The position numbers were made by a program, and so were the translations under genes. From Planctomycetota bacterium (GTDB lineage: Bacteria; Planctomycetota; Phycisphaerae; Phycisphaerales; SM1A02): 6,368 nt of DNA. Positions 1 to 6,168 of the stretch are shown here, piece after piece (positions within the stretch are counted from its first letter, which is position 1; the number at the start of each line of letters is the position of its first letter). The notes below the pieces were generated by a model. The model was not told where the DNA came from. It ran no database searches and saw only the letters and a list, made by a program, of their open reading frames with translations. The stretch is taken from NCBI GenBank assembly GCA_027295365.1, contig JAPULD010000252.1:1-6368 (forward strand). The letters are read 5' to 3'.

Positions 1-517
1 CGAACGCATCGCGATTGGCGTTGAGGTTCCTGATCCGATGCCGTCTCGTCACCTTGAACACACCCGGGGCGGTCTGGCGAAGGAAGACGATCTCCGAGGG
101 GCGACCGGCGTAGATGAGATCGACGAGGCCATCGCCATCGAAATCATGGGCCAGGACGGCATCCACATAATGCGTCACCGGAACATTGACTCGTCGATAC
201 CGCCAATGCTCGGGAAACTCGTTGACCCTGGAAGCAGGGGTGGTGTCGTCATTGGCGGTGGCGTTGGCCTTCTGCAGATGCAACTCGATGCGACTGGAAT
301 GGTTGTTGACGATGATCAGATCGATCAGTGAATCGCCATTGACGTCGCCAGAGGCGATCGGGCCGGCGTTGCGGCCGATCTTGATGACTTCGAGGCCGTC
401 AAAACCAAAATAATCGGCCAGATCACTGCCCTGAGCGTTTGCAGTTCCGGGGATTCCGGGGGTTCCGGGGGCGAGAAGCAGCAGAGCGGCACACGAAAGC
501 AGCACGAATCGACGCAT
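1..517 (-). CDS. Secreted FG-GAP/VCBS repeat protein, N-terminal part (3' end outside window)
   Basis: The minus-strand frame is open from an ATG at 517 to the left edge, giving 172 codons without a stop. The start is fixed by a perfect AGGAGG (CCTCCT at 523-528) five bases upstream. An ATG at 522 in another frame has no such spacing and gives an unrelated peptide. Residues 1-28 form a signal peptide: MRRF, a Leu/Ala-rich core, then a PGTPGIPGT stretch and an A-N-A cleavage site before Gln29. Two calcium-loop motifs of FG-GAP/VCBS type follow: DVNGDSLID at 58-66 and DFDGDGLVD at 125-133, each followed by a hydrophobic beta strand (LIIVNN and LIYAGR). Such repeats usually build extracellular beta-propellers that bind calcium, ligands or surfaces. 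The actual ligand cannot be inferred. The first loop is slightly degenerate (Ser63 where Gly is usual). The number of further repeats, and whether a dockerin-like tail exists, lie outside the window. It is transcribed divergently from the protease at 651. Confidence 0.85.
   Translation of the reverse strand, partial: MRRFVLLSCAALLLLAPGTPGIPGTANAQGSDLADYFGFDGLEVIKIGRNAGPIASGDVNGDSLIDLIIVNNHSSRIELHLQKANATANDDTTPASRVNEFPEHWRYRRVNVPVTHYVDAVLAHDFDGDGLVDLIYAGRPSEIVFLRQTAPGVFKVTRRHRIRNLNANRDAF
444..470. repeat. Three-unit 9-bp tandem repeat in a signal peptide
   Basis: Three adjacent 9-bp units (GTTCCGGGG, ATTCCGGGG, GTTCCGGGG on the plus strand) differ at only one base. They lie in the minus-strand FG-GAP gene and encode three Pro-Gly-Thr/Ile triplets near residues 17-25, between the hydrophobic core and the signal-peptidase site. 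A change in copy number would keep the reading frame and alter signal-peptide length by three residues per unit. Confidence 0.85.
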
Positions 518-584
518 TGCATCCTCCTGGATGTTTCGCTGGTGTAACAACTGACTATGGACGACGTATCCTACCATACCGGAA

Positions 585-614
585 TTGGTGGATTCGGACG
601 CACCAACCTATACT
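585..614 (+). promoter_or_regulatory. Candidate sigma-70-type promoter of the serine protease gene
   Basis: TTGGTG at 585-590 and TATACT at 609-614 are separated by 18 bases. The -10 box matches the TATAAT consensus at five of six positions and the -35 box at three of six. Transcription would begin near 621, about 30 bases before the ATG at 651. The -35 box overlaps an in-frame upstream ATG at 585, which argues against translation starting there. This is a motif match only; planctomycete promoters are poorly characterised. Confidence 0.4.
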
Positions 615-650
615 GACCTGCCCATTCAATCGGGATTCCATGAGGTGATT

Positions 651-1625
651 ATGACTAAAACAGGCAAGATCGTACCACTGACCGCCTTGGCGATGCTGTT
701 GACGTGTTTCGCGTTGGTGGCGGAGGCGGACACCGTCAAGCTCAAGAGCGGGGCCCAGATTCAGGGGACCATCCTCAAGCGAAACGAGCAGAAGGTCTGG
801 CTGGATGTCGGGCCTAACGTCCTCGAATTCAATATGGACGATGTGGACTCGATCGAAGCCGAAGCAGCCGGGGCTGGCATCGAGATGATTGAGGATTCGC
901 TCTTTCATACGGCTCAAAACCTCCCCGAATTGAGCCCCCGTGAGCAGGCCAAGCGAATCGGCTCGGCCGTCATCAAGGTTTCAACGCCGGGCGGGCTTGG
1001 CAGTGGCGTCATCATCAACGAGGCGGGCTATGCCATCACCAATGCGCACGTCATCCAAGGCGAAACGAACCTGAGGGCCACGGTCTGGCTTTCTGAGGAA
1101 GATGGCACATTCAAGCGTACGGTCATCGAGGATGTGGAGATCATCGCGGTCAACAACCACCTCGATCTGGGCTTGCTGAAGATCACGCACCCGGATGGCG
1201 AACCTTTCAAGTTCGCTCCGATCGAGAAGGACGAATCGATCGAGATCGGCCAGTCAGTCTTCGCCATCGGCAATCCCCTGGGTCTGGAACGATCCCTCAG
1301 CCTGGGCGTCATTTCCACGTCCCAACGAAGTTTCGACGGGCTCAGCTATATTCAGACCGATGCGGCCATCAATCCCGGCAACTCGGGCGGCCCTCTGTTC
1401 AACACACAGGGCGAAGTCGTCGGCATCACCAACATGGGCATCCTGGGGGGCGAAGCATTGGGATTTGCGATCCCGGCTCGTTACGTCAAGGATTTCATCC
1501 GAAACCGGGAGGCCTTTGCCTTTGACAAGGACAACCCCAACTCCGGGCACAAATATCATCCCCCGCCACCCCGAAACGCCTTCGGGACCGCCTCGCAATT
1601 GCAGGATGGGTCGGGCGGACACTGA
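651..1625 (+). CDS. Exported HtrA/Deg-like trypsin-fold serine protease without PDZ domain
   Basis: This is a 324-residue protein. The ATG at 651 is preferred over an in-frame ATG at 585 because GAGGTGA (642-648) lies just upstream and because the 651 start puts a signal peptide at the N-terminus, with cleavage probably after A-E-A at residue 26. Residues 27-70 form a small beta-rich domain beginning TVKLKSGAQIQG and ending DDVDSIEA. I read this as the short SH3/Sm-like barrel often seen in planctomycete exported proteins, though that assignment is tentative. Residues about 100-285 are the S1C (HtrA/DegP-type) protease domain. His133 is in ITNAHV, Asp172 in NNHLDLGLLK and Ser245 in INPGNSGGPL, so the triad is complete, and FAIPARYV at 272-279 is the usual end of the domain. 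Unlike DegP or DegS there is no PDZ domain; only a tail of about 40 residues containing PPPP follows. It probably cleaves misfolded or specific envelope proteins. The DUF3352-like gene follows after 63 bp without a terminator, so co-transcription is likely. Confidence 0.9.
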   Translation: MTKTGKIVPLTALAMLLTCFALVAEADTVKLKSGAQIQGTILKRNEQKVWLDVGPNVLEFNMDDVDSIEAEAAGAGIEMIEDSLFHTAQNLPELSPREQAKRIGSAVIKVSTPGGLGSGVIINEAGYAITNAHVIQGETNLRATVWLSEEDGTFKRTVIEDVEIIAVNNHLDLGLLKITHPDGEPFKFAPIEKDESIEIGQSVFAIGNPLGLERSLSLGVISTSQRSFDGLSYIQTDAAINPGNSGGPLFNTQGEVVGITNMGILGGEALGFAIPARYVKDFIRNREAFAFDKDNPNSGHKYHPPPPRNAFGTASQLQDGSGGH

Positions 1626-1688
1626 GTCGTCCATCTAAGAGTCGCACACGATCGACTCGATTCACGTTCAACTGAAAGGACAAGAACG

Positions 1689-3500
1689 GTGAAGTATCAT
1701 CTTTTCGCAGCGTTCATCGCCACAAGCATTGTGAGCGCGCCGGCTCCGGGCCAACACACGATTGAGCAACTCGCGCCCGAAAACACAATCGCCGTCGTCG
1801 GGTGCGACAACGTCCAGTCCATGATGGACAATCTCAAACGCACCGGCGTCTGGGAACTGTGGCAGTCCGATGAAATCAAGGAGACGCTCCATGATTTCCT
1901 CGAGGAATTTGCGCAGCAAGTGACGGACATGTATGACGAACTCGGCATGGACGAGGAGGACATGACCTATCCGACCGGACCGGCGGGGTTCTCCCTCTAC
2001 ACCTACACCGACGAAGAAACGATGATGCCGAAAATGGCGACGTTCTTCTTCGCTCATTTCGGGGATGAAGGCGAGAAATTCGGAGCCTTGATGGATCGAC
2101 TGGTGGAGAAGACGGCCGAGGAATGGGACACGGAATTCGAGTTTGAGGAAGTGATGGGCCGCGAGGTCATCATCATCGAGAAACCTCCCGCCCTGGAAGA
2201 CCCCGACGAGCTTGATGAGGGTGATTTCGGCGGTATGTCCTTTCTGCCCGATCCCGAGGACATGGTCGAAGACATCGAGCGCATGTACCTCGTCCGCGAA
2301 GGAAGCCTCCTCCTGGGCGCTTCGGAAATGTCGGCCCTGCAGACCGCTTTGGAGATCATCGATGGCGAGGGCCCCGATGTTCTTGACTCACGAGAGGATT
2401 ATCAGAATGCTCGCCGGCAGATCGGGGAAGCAGATTTCTACGGATTGCTGCTCACGCGCGATCTGGGTGATCTCGTGGACTCCATGGACGATACGGGCAT
2501 GATGCGAATGATGGTCGGTCCCTCGGTCAACGCCCTCATTGGCGATATCGGGGGGATGGGATTCGGCGGTCGTTCCGATGGCCCCACGTCGATGCTCGAA
2601 CAGACCTTCACGATGTACATGCCCAATGGCAAAGGCGGAATCTTCAGTCTGCTCGACATTGAAAGCCCCCGAGGAGATCTCCCCGCTTTCGTCGGTCCCG
2701 ATGCGATCTCCTATGCGTCATACAACTTCCGATTCAGCGGCATTCTCGATTTCGTCAAAGGCGTGATCCAGTCCAATCCGATGCTGGCCATGCAGGCAGC
2801 GGAACAGATGCCGGTCATCGAGGAATTCATTCATGGTCTCCTCGATCCACTGGGAAGCCGGATCGACACCGTGAGTACCCTGCGTCGTCCCATCGAAGCG
2901 GGAAGCATGGGAACCTTCTACGCCATCGAATGCAACGATCCGCAGGCGTTTGAGGAATTCATCGCGGACAAGGGAGCCGCGATGGGCCTGGAACCACGTG
3001 ATTTCCTGGGCCATCGCATCTACGCCATGGATGGGAACATGCTGGCCATGATGACAGGCGGCATGGACATGAGCTTCGCGCTCGGCCTCGGTGGTGGCCG
3101 CCTGTTCCTGGGTTCCACCTCGGGCGTGGAACAAGCCCTGCGTACGGTTGGGCAGGAGGAACAGGCCAGTCTCGGTGATGAAGCCGAGTTCAAGCGTGGC
3201 GTTGCCGCCTTGAACAACCAGCCGCTCATCGGGTGGGGGTATGCCGATATCGTCGATGCCCTGGAAGTCCAAGCCCATGTTGGAAGGATCCAAATGGAGC
3301 AGACCATCGCGCAGATGGAGGAATTTGATCCGGAAATGGCCGCGGAGATGAAGGCCGAACTCCAGGAACAAACTTCGTTCTACGACAAGATCGATCCGGA
3401 ATTGCTCCGACGATACATTGGCCCCTCGGTCTGGCAGATGATGTCCACCGAGAAAGGGTTTGTGTTCCGTCAGTACATTCTCAAAGCGGATTCAGAATAA
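1689..3500 (+). CDS. Exported DUF3352-like protein, acidic and Met-rich, function unknown
   Basis: This is a 603-residue protein starting at GTG (1689). GAAAGGA at 1674-1680 lies eight bases upstream, and the GTG start gives an N-terminal signal peptide (MKYHLFAAFIATSIVSAPA). The next Met codons, at residues 45-46, would remove it. Mature residues 25-75 (LAPENTIAVVGCDN, then a VWELWQ segment) resemble the start of DUF3352-type proteins, which commonly open with a 'pADT/peNT' strand and a Leu-Trp helix. Two segments look alike: around 205-262 (SLLLGASEMSALQTAL, later YGLLLTRDLGDLV) and 471-525 (RLFLGSTSGVEQAL, later IGWGYADIVDAL). This suggests an internally duplicated fold. The chain is rich in Asp and Glu (for example 167-195), has six Met-Met pairs and only two Cys apart from the signal region (39, 415). 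No catalytic motif is visible. It is probably periplasmic or surface-located, and possibly a substrate or partner of the adjacent protease (inference from position only). Family assignment is moderate; existence as a gene is near certain. Confidence 0.85.
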   Translation: MKYHLFAAFIATSIVSAPAPGQHTIEQLAPENTIAVVGCDNVQSMMDNLKRTGVWELWQSDEIKETLHDFLEEFAQQVTDMYDELGMDEEDMTYPTGPAGFSLYTYTDEETMMPKMATFFFAHFGDEGEKFGALMDRLVEKTAEEWDTEFEFEEVMGREVIIIEKPPALEDPDELDEGDFGGMSFLPDPEDMVEDIERMYLVREGSLLLGASEMSALQTALEIIDGEGPDVLDSREDYQNARRQIGEADFYGLLLTRDLGDLVDSMDDTGMMRMMVGPSVNALIGDIGGMGFGGRSDGPTSMLEQTFTMYMPNGKGGIFSLLDIESPRGDLPAFVGPDAISYASYNFRFSGILDFVKGVIQSNPMLAMQAAEQMPVIEEFIHGLLDPLGSRIDTVSTLRRPIEAGSMGTFYAIECNDPQAFEEFIADKGAAMGLEPRDFLGHRIYAMDGNMLAMMTGGMDMSFALGLGGGRLFLGSTSGVEQALRTVGQEEQASLGDEAEFKRGVAALNNQPLIGWGYADIVDALEVQAHVGRIQMEQTIAQMEEFDPEMAAEMKAELQEQTSFYDKIDPELLRRYIGPSVWQMMSTEKGFVFRQYILKADSE

Positions 3501-3529
3501 CACTGATTCAGGATCTGAACATGTGTGAT

Positions 3530-3558
3530 AAGGGAGCGGCTCTGGCCGCTCCCTTTTT
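3530..3558 (+). terminator. Intrinsic terminator of the protease/DUF3352-like unit
   Basis: An 11-bp perfect stem (3530-3540 paired with 3545-3555, core AGGGAGCGGC) with a TCTG tetraloop is followed by a run of T to 3558. It begins 29 bases after the stop of the rightward gene and lies between two convergent genes. In the leftward direction the stem is followed by few T residues, so it should be weaker for the dehydrogenase gene, although it may serve both. Confidence 0.85.
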
Positions 3559-3566
3559 CGATCGCC

Positions 3567-5606
3567 CTATCCCCAGTTGGCAAGAAGGATCAGCAAGTCA
3601 AATACGTTGACGATGCCGTCCTGGTCGATGTCGGAAGCGCCGCCCAGTTTATTCCAATCCGACAACAGACGCAGCAGATCGAGTACGCCCGTGACGCCAT
3701 CGGCATTGATATCGCCGGACTTGGTCGTCATCCGCAGAACGACACCGGTGGTCCCGAAGGGAGTGCCCGTGGCATTGGCCATGACGTAGATTTCTCCCGC
3801 AGCATCTTGTCCGAATCCAAGCAGGGAAAGATCGAGCGCTGATTGCCCGACGAGATTGAATTCCCGGATCTCGTTGGCTTGCGTCAGGTGAAAGAGCCGT
3901 CCATCATTGCTGAAAGTCTTCGCAAAGTCACCAAAGACATAGCGACCGAACAGTGGTTCGACCCGTGTGCCCCGAGAGACGAATCCGCCCACGATGGCGA
4001 TGCCCTCGTCGTGGTCGTATTGGGCGATTGGCTCGACGAGTATGCCCGGCACGGATTCGCTCGTCACGAAGCCGCTCGCTTGGCCGTTGGTTTCGAAGGC
4101 GAAGGTGCCTTCCTTCTGATTCCATCCGTAATTCCCCCCCGAGGTGACGAGATTGATCTCCTCGATGTCATTCTGCCCGACGTCCGCGAGCCAGAGTTGA
4201 CCCGTCACCGCATCGAATGAAAATCGAAATGGGTTTCGCAATCCGTAGGCGAAGATCTCATCCAGTCGGGAATCACCCGGGGTGGTGAACGGATTTTTTG
4301 GCGGGATGCCGTATTTCCCGTTGGCTGAATTCTTGCCATTGACATCAATGCGGATGACACTGCCCAGGATGGTTTCGGGGTTCTTGCCATTGCCATCTCC
4401 ATGCCCGATCAGGGGGCCACCGATAAATGGCTGACCGTCATGATCGTCGGCTCCGCCGCCATCGCCCAGTGCAATATACAACTGACCATCCGGTCCGAAA
4501 CTGAGGGCCCCGGCATTGTGGTTGAACTGGGGCTCATCGATTCGAAGGATTTCAAATTCACTTCCCGGATCGACGACGGAAAAAGGGTCCGTTGGCACGG
4601 GGACGGCCCATCTCGTGATGACGGCTTGATGGTCGGCCAACGTCAGTGGAGGCATCGTTGAAAAATCAGCCGCCCCCGAGACCGGTTCGGACGTATAGGT
4701 ATACAGGTATCCGTTGCTCTGATAGTCGGGGTGAAACGCGACGCCGAGCAGGCCTCGTTCGTCGAATGAATCGGGACCGAAGATCCCCAAAGGCACCAGC
4801 TGAGAAGAGACATCAAGAAAAACGCTCTTGCTTCCATCCGAGAGATCGATGCGCCAGAGAATGCCGGGCTGATCGGTGACGAACAGCGTATTCGCAACGC
4901 CCGGCGCCGAAATGCCCCAGTTTGGAGCGGTCAGTCCTGTGGCGACGGGTTCCAGTTTGATATGCACCGGTCCCGAAGCGATGACGAGAGGAATCGGATT
5001 TGCCAACGCATCCAAGGCAAGGTAATCACTGGGACCATGGAGGATCCTGCCAGTCTCATCGAGCAGCGTGACGATGCGGGTTTCCGAGCCCGTCATGATC
5101 CAGACCGATTCGTTTGTCCAGAGGCCGCCCGCGACGGCTTCATCGGATCGCTTATCGGCCATCGCGTTGTCGAGACCATCAAGGCTCCACTGCAGATGGT
5201 CGGCTATGTTTGCGCCATCAGTGAAAATTGTATTGACGTATAGGCTGAGTGAATAGGCTCCGAGCGCGTCCAGAGGTGTTGCGAACGGCCCCAACACGGA
5301 GCGGTTGATCCGATCGGGATCGCCGACGGGAGCATCGTTGTTGAAATGAATGAACAGCGACGAGCCGGCCTCGATGGTCACGCCAATGAAGCTCATCGGG
5401 TTCGTGTAGACGAATGCTTCGTTCTCATCATGTGAACAAAGCACCCACCCGTCGAGTGGCTCGTCGGTCTCGCCATAATTGAACAATTCGATCAGACCCG
5501 GGTCGAAGTGAATGCTGCGAATCTGGACATCTCGATCCGCAGCAAGAACAAGGCTAGGCGTGAGAAGCAGGCGCATGAACACCGTGGCGCATTGCAGTTT
5601 GCACAT
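3567..5606 (-). CDS. Secreted PQQ-type sugar dehydrogenase with lamin-tail-like and dockerin-like modules
   Basis: This is a 679-residue protein. The ATG at 5606 is chosen because AGGGAG (CTCCCT at 5614-5619) lies seven bases upstream and the product then starts with a signal peptide (cleavage near V-L-A, residue 22). An in-frame ATG at 5663 lacks a ribosome-binding site. Residues about 25-170 look like a lamin-tail (LTD) beta-sandwich (IELFNYGETDEPLDGWVLCS). Residues about 215-625 match the glucose/sorbosone dehydrogenase propeller (GSDH family). The signature FNHNAGALSFGPDGQLYIAL carries the presumed catalytic base His363, followed by GDGGGADD and AYGLRNPFRFSFD with Arg457. Known members oxidise sugars with PQQ in the periplasm; the substrate here is unknown. 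Residues 631-679 hold a dockerin-like pair of 12-residue calcium loops (D632/N634/D636/D643 and D659/D661/D663/D670), each followed by a Leu-rich helix, ending NWG. This tail probably anchors or sorts the protein. The gene is monocistronic by context: a terminator lies upstream at 5685-5711. Confidence 0.88.
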   Translation of the reverse strand: MCKLQCATVFMRLLLTPSLVLAADRDVQIRSIHFDPGLIELFNYGETDEPLDGWVLCSHDENEAFVYTNPMSFIGVTIEAGSSLFIHFNNDAPVGDPDRINRSVLGPFATPLDALGAYSLSLYVNTIFTDGANIADHLQWSLDGLDNAMADKRSDEAVAGGLWTNESVWIMTGSETRIVTLLDETGRILHGPSDYLALDALANPIPLVIASGPVHIKLEPVATGLTAPNWGISAPGVANTLFVTDQPGILWRIDLSDGSKSVFLDVSSQLVPLGIFGPDSFDERGLLGVAFHPDYQSNGYLYTYTSEPVSGAADFSTMPPLTLADHQAVITRWAVPVPTDPFSVVDPGSEFEILRIDEPQFNHNAGALSFGPDGQLYIALGDGGGADDHDGQPFIGGPLIGHGDGNGKNPETILGSVIRIDVNGKNSANGKYGIPPKNPFTTPGDSRLDEIFAYGLRNPFRFSFDAVTGQLWLADVGQNDIEEINLVTSGGNYGWNQKEGTFAFETNGQASGFVTSESVPGILVEPIAQYDHDEGIAIVGGFVSRGTRVEPLFGRYVFGDFAKTFSNDGRLFHLTQANEIREFNLVGQSALDLSLLGFGQDAAGEIYVMANATGTPFGTTGVVLRMTTKSGDINADGVTGVLDLLRLLSDWNKLGGASDIDQDGIVNVFDLLILLANWG

Positions 5607-5684
5607 CAAAACACTCCCTGTGTACCGCGGGCGATTTGTATTACGGTTCTCAGGAGAAATCATGTCGAGGCCGAATTATTTCAT

Positions 5685-5711
5685 AAAAATACAAGACTTT
5701 CCCGAAGTCTT
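5685..5711 (-). terminator. Intrinsic terminator of the permease relic
   Basis: Read leftward, AAGACTT (5711-5705) and AAGTCTT (5699-5693) form a perfect 7-bp stem with a five-base loop, followed by GTA and five T residues (5689-5685). It starts one base after the stop codon of the permease C-terminal fragment, so it is most simply the original terminator of that gene. It also insulates the dehydrogenase gene from upstream transcription. Confidence 0.7.
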
Positions 5712-5712
5712 C

Positions 5713-6032
5713 TCATTCGCATCGCAAAACCAGCATTGGATCGACAACCGAGGGACGCTGGGCTGGCAATGCAATCGCCACCAGAGCCACGAAAACGATA
5801 CCCAACGAGGTTAATCCGCAGGTCAGCGGATCGTCCTGCTGTTTCGATCCGTTTCCCAGACGAGAACCAATTCCTCTGTCTGATCGAATGCCATGGGACG
5901 CAAGAGTGCGCCATCAACCATGCTGAAAATGGCGGTTTTGACCCCGATGTCGAGCGCGAGCTTTAGGACTACGATCAATGCGAACCCGGGATTCTTGCGC
6001 AGGGATCGAGCCCCGTAGCGAATGTCCTGAAC
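5713..6032 (-). pseudogene. Internally deleted ABC-transporter permease relic (MacB/FtsX-like, ADOP type)
   Basis: Two pieces of one protein family lie head to tail on the minus strand in different frames. From 6032 to about 5836, one frame reads VQDIRYGARSLRKNPGF, LALDIGVKTAIFSMVDGALL, then RPMAFDQTEELVLVWETDRN. This is the characteristic N-terminus of 'ADOP' permeases (DLRYxxRxLRKNPGF, LALGIGANTAIFS, LLRPLP, VWE), including the first membrane helix. The frame stops at TGA 5825-5823. From about 5835 to 5713, another frame reads DDPLTCGLTSLGIVFVAL, then VAIALPAQRPSVVDPMLVLR, C-E and a stop. This is the family's usual C-terminus (DPLTF, last helix, LPARRATRVDPMVALRxE). Intact members have about 800 residues; here only some 105 codons remain, so roughly 2 kb is missing at the junction. 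The start codon is also gone: GTT stands where a start is expected and an in-frame TAG lies about 60 bases upstream. The diagnostic LGIGANT has become LDIGVKT. It is non-functional with near certainty; the family call rests on remembered motifs. Confidence 0.85.
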
Positions 6033-6168
6033 GCTTGATGCTCTACCTGTGGATGTACTCCCGATAGAAGTTCGACCCGTTGCCTAGAATCCTCTCCGAT
6101 TACTCTGCACCTACGATCGTTGTCTCGACTCTTGGATTTTCTGACTCACCTGGTCAAGGAACCCATAC
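6033..6168. other. Intergenic region with no clear feature
   Basis: This spacer separates the 5' side of the permease relic from the small membrane-protein gene, with the two reading away from each other. A TAGAAT at 6085-6090 resembles a -10 box, but no -35 box lies at proper spacing. An AAGGA ribosome-binding site for the rightward gene is at 6156-6160. No RNA structure or further coding sequence was recognised. Confidence 0.5.

Noticed and set aside
585..650. In-frame upstream start (ATG 585) for the protease
   Set aside because: It would place 22 polar residues before the signal peptide, has no ribosome-binding site and overlaps the candidate -35 box.
555..917. 120-codon minus-strand open frame opposite the protease start
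   Set aside because: It is antisense to the signal peptide and N-terminal domain of a well-supported gene and covers the divergent promoter region.
2718..3371. 217-codon minus-strand open frame opposite the DUF3352-like gene
   Set aside because: The coding strand has a signal peptide, ribosome-binding site and family motifs; the antisense product is His-rich with no recognisable fold.
3505..3520. Short palindrome (TTCAG-GAT-CTGAA) before the strong terminator
   Set aside because: A 5-bp stem with a three-base loop and no T run is within chance expectation.
5607..5663. In-frame upstream start (ATG 5663) for the dehydrogenase
   Set aside because: No Shine-Dalgarno sequence precedes it, while ATG 5606 has AGGGAG at good spacing and exposes the signal peptide.
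5640..5668. Possible minus-strand promoter for the dehydrogenase (TCGACA, 17 bases, CGTAAT)
   Set aside because: The -35 box is good but the -10 box matches at only four of six positions; too weak to annotate, although a promoter should lie in this stretch after the terminator.
5681..5917. 78-codon minus-strand open frame inside the permease relic
   Set aside because: It uses the third frame, neither of the two carrying the permease motifs, and its product is low-complexity and Arg-rich without domain features.
5508..5966. 152-codon plus-strand open frame across the dehydrogenase 5' end and the permease relic
   Set aside because: It overlaps two better-supported minus-strand sequences, has no ribosome-binding site and no recognisable motif; it is an antisense shadow.
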